Assembly: GCA_033064195.1 (NCBI GenBank)
Contig: JARBJD010000134.1
Location: 1-64,000 of the forward strand
Source of the DNA: Blattamonas nauphoetae
Taxonomy: Eukaryota > Preaxostyla > Oxymonadida
Reading direction: 5' to 3'
Length of the DNA stretch: 64,000 bases
This document shows positions 35,683-47,068 of the stretch, piece after piece (within the stretch, counting starts at the first letter, position 1; each line of letters starts with the position of its first letter). The notes under the pieces were generated by a model. The model searched no databases. It was not told where the DNA came from and saw only the letters and a list, made by a program, of their open reading frames with translations. Position numbers and translations under genes: made by a program.

Positions 35683-35944
35683 TGATGTGAAAATTTGTAA
35701 TGGGGGAATCGATCTCCTAACTAATCTCTACTGCACTTTTTGTCATTTTTTGGCTTCCAACAGTTTCTAGCGTGACAGATCTTCATCAAAATGAAACAAA
35801 AACCTTACAAAACGATACGTGATAGAAGGACGTTGAAATAATGAAAATACAGAAATCGCTGCGATGGAATGGGTCCCACAAGACCCAAAGAAAAAAGTAC
35901 AGAAACGGCTGCTTTTGGACAAATCACCTGAAGAGATCGAATCA

Positions 35945-38900
35945 TCAGTCGAGTAAGGAAGGGAGGTTCTCTAGATCTATCAATTCATTACTATCCGCGA
36001 CTTGGTTCAAGAGGTCTTTCAGCAATCCGTCGTCATTTGTGGCAACTGTCGCATTTCCGATCGATTTGGTTGGCAAAATCTTCCAATTTTCCGAATCAGA
36101 GTCCGGATCCGCTCTTTTCGCATGCAAATCCACAGTCGCGCTGTCTGAAATAAAGAACCGCATCCGCCGCCCAAAATTTGGAGAGACTGAGTGCTTGATT
36201 TGGTGCCGGTTCGAAGTCAGGAGTGGTGATGGCGATGTTGGGAGGTAACCGTGCTTATCTGTGAATTTCTTGCGTGAAGAGGGTTGTGGAGTGAGTGAAG
36301 AATGGCCGTTGGAATCGAATAGTGATGTAAAAGTGAGATTTTGAGTTTGAAGAGCTCCTTCTGTCTGATCCATATTTTGAAATCCGACGGGGATCAATGA
36401 CACTGTCCCAGAACCGCCGCTGTCTGCTTGCTGTGTCTCGAACAGATCCTCTTCATCGTTGTGTGATTTGGAACAACCTGGCGAATATTCCAGACTGGAT
36501 CCGAACGAACTACAAGCATATCCTGTGGTCGGTGCATCTTCACCAAAAACATCCAGATGATCAAAATGGTCTTGTTCATGTTCGTGGATGGATGATGTGT
36601 GTTTCAGATTATGGAAATTTGGAGTGTCGAAGACGAGACTGTGACAACGAGAGTGTTTCGGCGATGAATGGACGGATCGCGTTGGTGAATGAGTTTGTGA
36701 CGGGGATGAGTGTTTTGGTGAGTGGCGAGAGAGTGAATGGAGTGACTGTGTCGATGCGGATCTTGTGAGTGAATGGATGTCTGTGGACGAGGCAGCGTGG
36801 TTGAGTTGGGGAGGCGAGGAAGCGAGTTGGATGGACTTTGCTGATGCTAACACGACAGCTGGAATCGGCTTCTGTTGGACGAGTTGACTCACTCGATTCT
36901 TCCGAGCTGGCCTGTCTTCAATTTCAGTTCGCATCATTTCGAGTTTAAACTTCATAACATCGCCTTTCTTCCTCCTTTTCAGATCCTTCCGCAGCAACTT
37001 GTAAGCAGCTGCGTGCCGCTCGAAGTTCATCTTCACGCGGTTGATCTTCGCTTCGTGAAGGTCATGGTCAACATCCGACCTGTCAATCAAGTTTGTTGGG
37101 AAGCGCTCCTCTCTCGACTTGAAATATGCTGTGAGGTCTCTGTCGTCGTCATCTGTGCTTGTTGTGGATGATTGGGCGTGGGATGAGTGTGTTGTGGGAG
37201 AGCTGAACGACGTGGAAAGCCCGCCTGGTGGGCTGCTGATCGATTGTGTGTAGCTCTTTCTGGTTGATGCTTGTGGATTGTTGATTTCGGTATCTCTTTC
37301 CTTTTCATCGTTTTCGTCAGTCAGTGTTGGAACAACTGGAACGAACAATGCTTCTCCACGCATCACATTCCCCCAATCCACTCCTTCGAAGAGTGGGTGG
37401 TTCTTCACCTCAAACGATCCTTTCGTCCCCAGCCTCTCACGCGGGTCTTTGTGAAGAATCGACAACAGAAAATCAACAGCTTCATCGCTCAGTCCATCCC
37501 CCTCCTCCTCCAACTCTTTTCTCGCCTTCTCCACAATCTGCCCAACATCCTCCGTCAACACATTCCCAAAAACTTCACTTTTTGTGTTTCCGGCGAATGG
37601 CGTCGTACCCGTCAACAATTCAAAGAAGATGATTCCAACAGCCCACCAATCAACTGTGAACGTCGATCGGTATGCACAACCTTCCAACACCTCAGGAGCG
37701 ATGTAATCAGGTGTCCCAGCAGCGAATAGTGACGAGGCGGAGTGTGGGCCGTCTTCTTCTTGGGTGGAGGTGAAAGAATGAGGGGTGCTGGGCGGATTCG
37801 AACCTGCGAAGTAGTCAGAAGCATGTTCGAAATCAATCCTCGAGATTTTCGATTGTGGAGGGGTTGTATCGATAGTATCAAGCTGAACAGGTTTATCTTC
37901 GTCGTCGTTCTTTAATTGGGTCTTGTTTTCATTGAGGTCGTCGATTGGTTGTTCTTGTTCGTCATCAGTCTTGGAACGTGGTGTGTGTGTCATCAACAAA
38001 TCTTTGATCGACGGAAGCGGTGAAGTCAGACTCACCAAAGGCAAGCCCAACGAGCAGATCGTGTCGTCAGATGGCGAGAGAGAAGGCAAGATCGGTTCGC
38101 CGGTGCCGGAAACGCTGGGCGAGATAGAAGGTATGGGCGACATGATCGAGATCATCTCTTCATGGGTCATCGGATACCCTGTTTGGCTGATGGATGGCGG
38201 GGGAATGGGAGGGTCTAACGCTCCTGAAGACGTGGAACCGCTTCTTTTCCGGCTGTTGAGGCTGCTTTGGTGTGAAGATGGGGAAGGAATGACATCGGAT
38301 CTGCCGTCAGCGTTCAGTGGTCCTATGACTGAAGGAGGTGGTCTTGGGGCTATTTTTATTGTTGAGAGTGATTGTATGGGGCTGAATTCGCTTTTTGATG
38401 AAGAGGGGGACGATCTTTGAATGGAGTCGAGATTGCTTTGGCTCAAAGCACGGGCTCGATCCCTCTCAACATTACCGTATTGGGGAGAGTCCGACATGCG
38501 TCGAGCATGTACTGGTGAAAACTGTGAAGATGGTCTGGGAACGGATGTGGGCAAATCAAAAGTTGGGGAGGTAAAATGGGATGGAAGATTGGTCGCGATC
38601 GGTGATGATTCTGCGAATATATTGGGCGACTGACTTGGTAGAAATCCGAGTGGCGTCATTGCATGAGTTCCACTGTTCATAATGTTTGGAGATGATAGCG
38701 GATGGAACCCTGGTGAGTTGAAGTCGCGTGATTGGTAAGAATGGGTGGGATTGGGCAACGGCGGAGTCGAACGATAATTAAACTGCCCCCCACCACGAAG
38801 TAAGTTGCTAGAAGACGTTGTAGGACTCGCTCCTAACATTTGGTTCTCGCTGAACCACGCTGTGGATTTCGATCCCGTCGATCTCTCAGGCGAGCCTATG

Positions 38901-40453
38901 CTAGCGTTTCGAAGGGGATGATGGGAAGTGGAGGTTGCAAGGGGTAGAAGACCAAAAGAATTGGACATGTTGTTCGAGAGAGACGTCCGTGGACGGCCGC
39001 TTCTCGGAGTGTAACGATCCATCAGTGGGACAGCATCAGGTGCTGGATCGGGTTGAACAGAAAAGGAAGAGTGTGTGGAACTTAGGCTATGAGATAAACT
39101 GAATGAGCGATGTTTGGAAATGGGTGACATGGGACTAATTCGCGAAAAGTTTGACGAGTGGTGAGATTGGGCGGTATTTGTTGAATCATTACGGATCTGA
39201 TCACTGACAGGTGTAAATACTTTTCCTTGACGTTCAAAGGAGCTATCAATGGGATTTGACGAATTCGTGTCAATTTCAACGTCAGTTGGTTCGTTCGGGT
39301 CTGATTCAAAGAATTCGTCAAGCATTTCGTCTGCATTTGCGACAAATTGTGGAAAGGAAAGACCAAAATCGGTGAGTCGCAAATGGCCATCTGCACCGAT
39401 GAGGATATTGTCTGGTTTCAGATCACAATGAACGATGTTAAATTTGTGCAGGAATTCGACAGCGAGGATAATTTCACAGAGGTACTGCTTCGCATGCTCC
39501 TCACTCAAATAACCGAATGTGGAAAGCAGCGTAAACAAGTCTCCTCCAGGAAGAAAATCCATGATGAGATAAAAATTCTCTTTCGTCTGGAATGAACAGT
39601 TAAGTCGAACAACATAATCATTCGATTCTTGCATGGATAATTGTGCAAGAACTGAAAATTCATATTGAAGTCGTCGCTGAACCCGTTCTTCTGTCATTTC
39701 TGACCGCTTGAGAACTTTCATGGCATGAAATTGGTCTGGAACTTTAGACGATTTTTGGGACGATTCTGGATAGAGAGAATGCTTGCTGGACTGCTTCTTC
39801 TTTTTGACAAGGAATATACGTCCATAGGCGCCTCGTGTGATGGGTTTGACAACTTCAAAAGAATCGAGAGTGAGAGGTTTCTCCTGTTGTGGGCCAAGGA
39901 GAGATAAGACTGACTTGGCTGATTCTCGTGGGAGCGTTTGCAAGATGATCGATCTTCGACGTTGGCGAGGGAGGGGATCGTCCTGTGGGGATTGTGATGG
40001 TGTCGCGGACGTGTTCGACTATAAGAAACGTGGTAAAGTAAAAATATAATAAGGAATAAGAAAAAGGAACAAACTAGTTGGGCTAGAGTTCTTGCAAGTG
40101 CATAGCCAGTCGCAAGAGCGCGTTTAAGATGGTGCTTGACAAGATCTCCATACTGGGCAGATTCTATGTGTTTTTTGATTCTATCGTTAAGGGAAACGAT
40201 GGCATGATGCGATTGGGGGCAAAAGGTGAGAGTTTGCAAGGCACGAAGAACAGAGAAGATTTCAGAGAGATCAGCTTCGCAAGAAGTTACAAGATGTTTG
40301 AGATTCCTGAAGAATTGGATAAAGAAACCAATCAAACTGTTCAATAGATGTGGTATGGCACTGGACTTTCTTGAATTTTTGGTGAAGTTTTTTTGAAGAA
40401 GGATGTGAGGATTGTCTTCGCGGAATTGGGACCGCAGAAAGGGAAGAGAACAT
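35945..40453 (-). CDS. AGC kinase of the Greatwall/Rim15/IRE/MAST group with about 550-residue activation-loop insert, about 1,476 aa
   Basis: The model uses ATG at 40453 and introns 40307-40328 (22 nt, tentative) and 40019-40074 (56 nt), in phase throughout. The N-terminal helical domain (LKHLVTSCEADLSEI) precedes the kinase domain: glycine loop GAYGRIF at about 182, ATP-binding lysine in AMKVLK at about 220, catalytic loop HCDLKPDN at about 316 (Cys replaces the usual Arg of HRD), DFG at 336-338. The activation segment is then interrupted by about 548 Ser/Pro-rich residues before GTPDYIAPEVLEG at about 887. The C-lobe (DWWAVGIIFFELLTG) and an AGC-type tail (ALFVPVVPTL, TAYFKSREERF) follow, then about 400 disordered residues. 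A split kinase domain with a long insert before APE defines Greatwall/MASTL and Rim15 kinases, which inhibit PP2A-B55 through ENSA-type substrates. That role is inferred here. Confidence 0.85.
40307..40328 (-). other. Candidate 22 nt intron in the AGC kinase gene
   Basis: Minus-strand bases GTTTCTTTATCC to TTCTTCAG are bounded by GT and AG. Removing them joins the only frame with an upstream ATG (40453) to the frame of the kinase N-terminal helical domain (EQFDW joined to NLKHLVTSC). Without splicing, the downstream frame is open to an upstream TGA and contains no ATG. The other introns measured here are 33-67 nt or longer, so this is exceptionally short and needs transcript support. Confidence 0.4.
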
Positions 40454-40770
40454 TGTCCGATCAATTCCAGTGGCACTACCAGTCAGAACAGTGAACTCTT
40501 AGGAACAGTGAGATGGGAGGAATGATTGAAAAGAATGAAATATGGGCGGATGATGAGAATATCTGTAGAACTCATTGCGAACCGGGCAAATGTTCAAAAA
40601 CGTTCACTTGAATTGAAGAAAATAAATCAAATAATTCTTGCGTAGATTCTGACGGGATCAAGTCAGTGTTCGATCTAATGTGATGTGCTGATAAAGAATG
40701 GCGAAAATGTGGTCGAAAATGAAAAGAGAACAAAAAAGCCAAAAAAGCGTAAAAAGAGGAGTGTCCTGCT
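40454..40770. other. Intergenic stretch between two minus-strand kinase genes
   Basis: It separates the start of the AGC kinase (40453) from the end of the next gene (40771). No coding or RNA feature is evident. It should hold the kinase promoter. Confidence 0.4.
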
Positions 40771-42893
40771 TCAATTATCCATCTTGACAGGAATTGTTCC
40801 TCCAACCAGCAGCGGCTCTTCCACTGCTTCAATTGACTCGATCTCAATGGCATCGTTTTCTCTGTAGATGCACACAGCGAATCGGAAGGGAACAGGAATG
40901 TTGGAGAAGAAGACTGGCTGTGTCTCTCCATCTTGTGACAGCTTCAATGTTCGCTTTCCTTCGCGTCCATCTGCTTCCAACACCACTCGCTGTCCCTCTC
41001 TTCCTTCCGAGCACGCTGATCCTTCATTTGTATCTTTCTCGTTCTGACTGGCACATTGTCTGAACGGTTCCAAGTTCCATCCAGCTCCTCCCCTCAAATA
41101 CGGAAAGAGGTCAGTGAGGGCCTTGTTGCTCAGTTTTGACGCGATGAGCCCAACAGTGAAATAATTGCTTGGCTCTTTTCTGATTGTGAGGGACATACGA
41201 GCCACAACTGCTCCAAACTCGATTGAAATTAACGAAGTTTCGGAATTCTGCGCTTTTTTGTAGACATTTCCAGACACTTCCCATTGTGTGTGATCCAACA
41301 GCTCGATCTCAACGGCAAAGATTTTTGACAGCTCATCTATATCTTGTTTAGTGGGAGGCGGTGGGAAAGAAAGAGCTTGACTCACTGTTGGGACCGGTGA
41401 AGGCTTGTTTTGAATGGCCCTTAATTTTGTCGAATCTGGTTCTGGTTTCGGAAATGTTACCCGATCGTTTGGTAATGTTGAGTTCGACTCGGCAAGAGCT
41501 TCTTTGACGCTTTTAAGTTCCCTCTCCAACTGCATGAATGTCTCTTGTTCCTTTTCTGCTTTCTTTACTTTGTTTTGGAGGTCGCGTGCGATTTTCCTCC
41601 ATTTCTCTTTTTCGGAATGAAGCTCTTTCTCGTCGGCGTCTTTCAGTTTCCAAACTCCTGAGGGAGTGTTCACAAGGCATCGAAAAACTCCAAATGAACA
41701 CAATTGACAACTCGTCACTCGAGTCTCTGAATTCTGAACAGAAAGCAGGAAAAACATACATAATGAAGAAAAAGAAGAATTGAGTAAGAAAGAGAGAAGA
41801 GATGTCTATAAACAAAGAAACAAACGGGATCCAACATTCGCATCAGAAGCGCACGTTCTTCCCCTCCACAATCTGATCCAATCATCGACACTTTGAACGA
41901 CCCAATCTCCCGAAACAAGCGAGCCGCATTCTGAGCTTTGAAAGGCGGTTCCCCAAACAGAAGCCAGTGAAGAACAATCCCCAATGACCAAACATCCGAT
42001 GAGCACGTTGCACGTCCTGTTTCTGATTCCATTCGTTCCGGCGACACATACTGTTGAGACATCACCGAACGCGTCGAACTGACATCTTCCGATTCCGCCG
42101 CCCCCAAATCACCTGAACGAACAAAAACAACAGAAATCACATCAAGTACAAAGTCATCACAATAATCAAGGTGTGAAAAATGAAAAAGAAAGAGAAGAAA
42201 ATGAAGAAAGACCCGCAAAAGGACGAAAGAAGAATGACGAGAAGAACTCACAAAGAAGAAAGACAAACACAGTTTAAAGTGTCCCCCAGGGAAGAGAAGA
42301 ATGTTCTCCATCTTCACATCTCCATGTGCTGTCGGCCCGCTTTCGTGGTTGTGCATCACTTTCAACGCTGATGACACATCCACCATCACTCGATAAACAA
42401 CCTGAAAACAGAAGAAACACAAATACAACAAGAATCAATACATGAAACAACATCCAACCCCAATCACAACAAAATCAGCAACAATCAACCAGAAGACAAC
42501 AATTCAAAAGCAAACTTCGCGAGCCACAAGAACTCCACGAGATGTGGAATCTTTCACAATATCTGCAAGCGACTGCACTCCCAGTTCCATCACAATCACT
42601 TTTGTGTTCCCTACCGATGTCACTTCCTTCAGTTTCACAATACCTGGATGAACGAACTTTCGAAGTCGATTAACTTCACGATCAATTCGTGCTTTGTCTT
42701 TGTCTGTGATGCATTGCATCATCTTTCCTGCATAATGTTCCTTGCTTGTATTTTCAATCATTTCCACAACACTTCCGAAGCCTCCAGAATTAATCGCACG
42801 AATGAACGTATCTAAACAAAGAGGAAAAATGATTTGTCAAGAAAGGCAAAAAAGGAACAGACATCCATTGGGAACACCAATTACATCTGTCAT
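40771..42893 (-). CDS. Protein kinase with coiled coil and SPRY-like C-terminal domain, multi-exon
   Basis: It starts at 42893 (MTDVIGVPNG). Exon 1 ends at 42863 and is spliced in phase to YTFIRAINSGGFGSVVE, the glycine loop. The ATP-binding lysine is in YAGKMM. The catalytic loop reads HGDVKMENIL (Gly replaces the Arg of HRD) and DFG is replaced by GDLG, split by an intron near 42120-42270. YVSPERM is the APE equivalent and DVWSLGIVLHWLLFGEPPF follows. Two unusual catalytic motifs suggest altered or weak activity, although the catalytic Asp and Asn remain. A Lys/Glu-rich coiled coil (EKEKWRKIARDLQNKVKKAE) leads to a beta-rich domain (WEVSGNVYKKAQ, FFSNIPVPFRFAVCIYR) like the SPRY fold, a protein-binding module. 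It ends VKMDN-TGA. Confidence 0.72.
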
Positions 42894-43098
42894 TTCGATT
42901 GTCCAGTTCGATTCGAAACGGCTGGAAAATGGATCTCCCCATATTGAAGAAAACCTGGTCCGAATTCAAGATGTAGCAAAATAAGTGGATTGAATCTTAT
43001 TAAGATGTCTTCCAAACAAGATATCAAGCCAAAACGACGTTTGAATGAAGTCCAAACGGGGGATGAGAGGATGTGTTTGTTTCATCATGGTTTGATCA

Positions 43099-44190
43099 AT
43101 GTCTTCTGACTCAACATCAAGGATAATGGAAACCACACCATCGGATATCAATACATCTGCGAGTGTGCGCTTGTTTCAATCAATCATTGTTTCATCTTCA
43201 GCATCATTTTTGGAGTGGAGTGACTCTTCAACTTTCTCAATGAACACTGCCTCAGCCAACTTCCAATCTCTCGCCACTTTGGTGAAGGAAGGGTTTCACT
43301 TTGATGACGCACTTGTGGAGAAGGCAGTTGCGTTCCTGAAGACCATCTCTCCATATGACCGACTTTTCAACGCAGATGATTTGCTGTTTGGACTGGTTCC
43401 TGAACATGACGATCCTGTGGTTGGCTTCGTCGAAGCTCTGTGGTCACTTGTTGCTTCCACTGATCACCGAATTGTGGAAACTGCACTTGATCTCTTGAAA
43501 TCCCTGTAGACAAAGTGCGCAACTGCCAACACGATGAAGATGCTGAATTGTGGTGTGATCTCTGGGATCTTGAACATTCTCCAACCACACACAGTTTCAC
43601 TGCCGTTGGGGGAGATTCTCCTCATAGATGTCGTGAAAATGCTTTCATCACCATTCTCCAACACTGGACGGAATCCCTCCTGTCTGAACGAAGCAGATGC
43701 AGCCAAATACGCTCAAATGAACGAAATCCTCTTCGAGCGAGTGATTGTTCCTTCCGACGCCTTCATTCGGCATCTCTGCTCAAACCGCTTTTTCATCTCG
43801 GGGAGAGAATCGATGAGGTCACTTCTGAACCTCTTTTATCATCTGACTGTGATGTGTGCATTCCATCCATCCACATGCACTTTCGTTGTGTCACACCCCA
43901 TCGCTCTCACCATCACCAGTTTGTCATCATTTCTCGACTCCAACTTTGAGACTCGCTTTTTCAACGATTTCCTTCTGATTCTGCGCGAGTGGAGAGTTGC
44001 TGGCCCGCGTCACTTTGGGAAAGGAAAGGCATTCATCAGAGCACTGAACTCGGAAGGATTTGGTGATGTCCTTGCTCGGACTTTGTTCACCCACAAACCA
44101 GACTATTTCGACAACATTCCACCACATTCCGCTTGTTGTGCTGCCAGATTGGGGACAAACACACTTGAGACTCTTCCTTGGTATTCATGA
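43099..44190 (+). pseudogene. ARM-like protein gene interrupted by one in-frame TAG
   Basis: It reads MSSDSTSRIMETTPS to LLKSL, then TAG at 43507-43509. The same frame then stays open through TKCATANT and MKMLNCGVISGILN to LETLPWYS-TGA at 44190. The protein aligns by eye with the ARM-like gene at 47069-48076 (DDALVEKAVAFL versus EPLLLKCFKCLL; SEGFGDVLARTLFTHKPDYF versus QEGFHELLEQALLRHDSNYS). No GT-AG pair removes the stop and keeps the frame. The rest of the frame is undamaged, so this is a very recent nonsense change, a sequencing error, or true read-through. The family is common in oxymonads and its function is unknown. Confidence 0.6.
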
Positions 44191-44565
44191 CGTCATTTTC
44201 TGATTTCGACCCAATCTCCCACCAAAACATTCCTCCAGGTCTCCAAAACGACCACAAACTGAATCACAGTCTGAAACATCACAAAAAGCGAGAAACGAAC
44301 GCTTTTTTGTGGAGCCTTTGGGTTTAAGATCAGGAATCGCCCTTTTTCTGTATCCGGAAGTCTGACCATCATCTTCTGACAGAAACTGTGGCATTTTAGA
44401 GACAGATTGCTGCTTGAGGACATTTCACAAGTCATGACTTTTGGATCATTGTGATGAAACCTTTTCGTGAAGAGAAAGTACTGATTGACGTTTGATCCAA
44501 GAAGTTCGCCCAAACTTTGCCATTGACAGATCACTCTCACATCTTTGATATCTGGTAAAGATTTG
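44191..44565. other. Intergenic stretch between two plus-strand ARM-like genes
   Basis: An open reading exists on the minus strand but is low in coding character and unsupported. I see no convincing feature. It likely holds the promoter of the gene at 44566. Confidence 0.35.
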
Positions 44566-46723
44566 ATGAGATCTCAACAGTCTTCGTTGAATGGCGACCA
44601 CATTCAGGAACGTACAAATTGTGAAACATCATGGAACATTGTTTGTGTTTTTTCATCGCTTTTTTCTCTCTCTGCCACTCAGCTAAACATCTCGTCACTT
44701 CTCAAAATGCTGCAATGTGACGATGAAGATCTTATTGTCAACACACTCCGAGTATTGCAGAATGTGGCCTCTGGTGTGTATTCTTGTCCTCATCTACGAT
44801 TTCTTGTTGACTATTTCGGACGTGTTCCAGAAAGTGAGCCGGATGACATTTTTGATGATTGGTGTCCATTTTTGTCTCCATTGTGTTGTGTCGCACACTC
44901 ATCTGGACTTCTGGTCTCTCCTTTTCTCTTTTGATCATTCTCGCTTTTCAGGCTGAATTGTTGAAATTGCTGGACCTTCTTTGTTTGTAGTTCTCTTCTT
45001 CTTGATGATGCATTCTATCCTGCTTTCTTTCAGATTCAAAATCACCATCCTTCATTCGATCATCACTTTCCTCAGAGATCCCTTCTTTCATCATCACCCA
45101 ATTTGGAGATTGGTCTTCGTGCGCTGCATTAGATTCAGTGTGTTTATTTCTTTCTACTTGCTCATTTGTTTCCAGTGTTGTTCTTGCATGGAATCACTCT
45201 TTTTCGAACCTGAAATCGTCGACTCGCTTTTTCTCCAACATATTGACGTCATTTCCACATTCGACAAAATAATATATTTCTCACCTTCGCCTACTGTTCT
45301 CACCACTTTGGCTCGGATTTCTCTCTTTCCTCATCTCGAAATCGCCCTCGTCTCTCTCACTGCTCTTTTCAATGTCATCCAACGAGATCCGCCTGCTCTC
45401 ACTCTTTTCCCCTCACCTATCTTCCCATTATCATCTCCTACCAAACAATATTCTGGTCTCTCGTTCCTAACTGCTCTGGCAAAGAAACTCTGAATCGTTT
45501 TCACCGAATTCCGAACTAAGATCCCAACCGATCCTTCCCACCTCCCAAAATACATTCAATTCACAAAAGACGATCCGTACCAAAGCAAACGCTCCCTTTT
45601 CTTCTGTGCATCTTCGTTCCGCCTTCCACTTCTTCTTTTGAATGCTAATCCACCAATCGAAGTGTGTTTTGACTTTTTCCATCATTTCTCATCATTTTAG
45701 GTTGATTCTGATATCATCCGAGAATTGATTCTCCTTGTGAAAGAAGCTCTCCCAACGATTCTCACGAACATTTCAAACATGGACTATCTCATCGCTTCTC
45801 ATCCCTCCGACTCTTCTTCAACCACACCATTGGTTTCTGGAGTTGACACGCAAACTATAGATTCACTGAAACAGCTTCGAAATGATTGTGAAGACTTCCT
45901 GAACAAAGGATGGAGCTTCTTCGTCAATGTGACCAAAAAAATGACAGATCCCCACAAATCTTCCTTCCAAACAATCATCCTCGACGATCCATCCTTCCCT
46001 GACCTCATCCTCAACTCTCTCAAGCTCCTTCGCCCAGAAATTAGAAGACGCATCATCCTCGCAATCGCAAACATCATCATCAATTATCCAACGATGAGGG
46101 AACAGTTCATGACAGCAAATCTTGTTGGTCGAATGTTTGAAAGAGATGATTTTGTTTCTCTTCCTCTCTCGGAGTCCAACACTCTTTTCCATCTCACCCG
46201 ATTCATCGACTGGATGTTTCCACCGATTGGAGAGAACGAAGATGCACGTTTTGAACAATATCGTCTCATTCATGTTTCTGTGTTCAAGCCAGCCAAACAA
46301 TTCCTTACATTCATGTTCCACAACTCTCACAAACTCGTTCTGGATGAAGAAGCCCAAACTGAACTCAATAATGATCTCTGTTGGATTCACCGCCACATCA
46401 AAAACATTGAACTTCGATCAGACGAACTCGACGCCGACTTTGTGTCAGAACTTGTGAAATGGGAAGTACAAAAAATGGTCGAGATGGAGAACGAAGATTG
46501 TTTTGACGTTTTCTTCGACGCTATCTGTGACAGAACTGTCGAATGGAAAGAAGACAAGCCAGAGCGGCAGAAGAGACGAGAAGTGAGTTTGAAAGAAGAA
46601 GGGTGGGACGACGCCTTTGAACTGCGAGTGGTGGGGATCGAGGCGGACGTCAATGAAGAAATGGTTGATCTTGCAGCGGACTTCAGAATCGAGCAGGCAT
46701 TGAATGCGGACGAGCTCGAATGA
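44566..46723 (+). CDS. ARM-like protein, multi-exon (about six exons)
   Basis: Exon 1 (44566-44640, MRSQQSSLNGDHIQER) is spliced through a 42 nt intron (44641-44682) to LNISSLLKMLQCDDEDLIV. Further short exons follow (AELLKLLDLL near 44955, ILHSIITFLRDPFF, LTTLARISLFPHLE), ending with a long exon from about 45701 (VDSDIIRELILLVKE) to LNADELE-TGA at 46723. The sequence is helical and leucine-rich with repeats of about 40 residues (LLKMLQCDDEDLIVNTLRVL is a typical ARM helix pair). The C-terminal part is charged. Some middle splice sites are uncertain. The function is unknown. Confidence 0.6.
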
Positions 46724-47068
46724 AGGTTGGTTGTCTGTCGAACCATCATTCTTCCTATTTCCATCTGTGTCAAGACACACCTCGTCTGATCGGATCCACC
46801 TCGCCTCACACTGTCTTTCTTCATTGATTTCTCTAGTTGTCTTCGCGTTGAAACTAATCCATAAAAGGAAAATGACCGAACATGCGAGATAATTGAAGAT
46901 CAGAGGAATGAAACTGTCTGAAATCCATGATCTGTGACTCCAAATACTCTAAAACAAGATCATACATCAGAAAAATTTGATTGAGATGATTAGAAACAAG
47001 ATATATTCTGGATCGAGTGGTTGTTCGAGGAAAATACTAAAACTGAGATCGAAGCTGCCACACGCGAT
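46724..47068. other. Intergenic stretch between convergent ARM-like genes
   Basis: The genes at 44566-46723 (plus) and 47069-48076 (minus) end towards each other here. No coding or RNA feature is seen. It should contain both 3' ends. Confidence 0.4.

Larger units (their letters stand above)
23341..38048. repeat. 7.35 kb direct tandem duplication (23341-30686 and 30687-38048)
   Basis: Bases 23341-30686 are repeated head-to-tail from 30685 to about 38048. The unit runs from inside exon 3 of the acidic gene, across the whole ARM-like gene, to inside the insert of the AGC kinase. At the junction kinase DNA (AGCCCA) meets acidic-gene DNA (CCATCAC) sharing only CCA, a 3 bp microhomology. Identity is nearly complete over much of the unit but drops in patches, for example at 25500-25900 and at the ARM gene start. 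An 18 bp deletion in copy 2 lies near 31600. Confidence 0.93.

Noticed and set aside
43099-44190. Alternative genetic code with TAG as glutamine, as in Streblomastix
   Set aside because: Other genes end at TAA (24525, 31849, 47069, 55424) or TGA at homologous positions, and long frames do not require read-through elsewhere.
44193-44540. Minus-strand protein of 115 residues between ARM-like genes
   Set aside because: There is no motif, homologue in the window or splice context, and its composition is that of random non-coding DNA.
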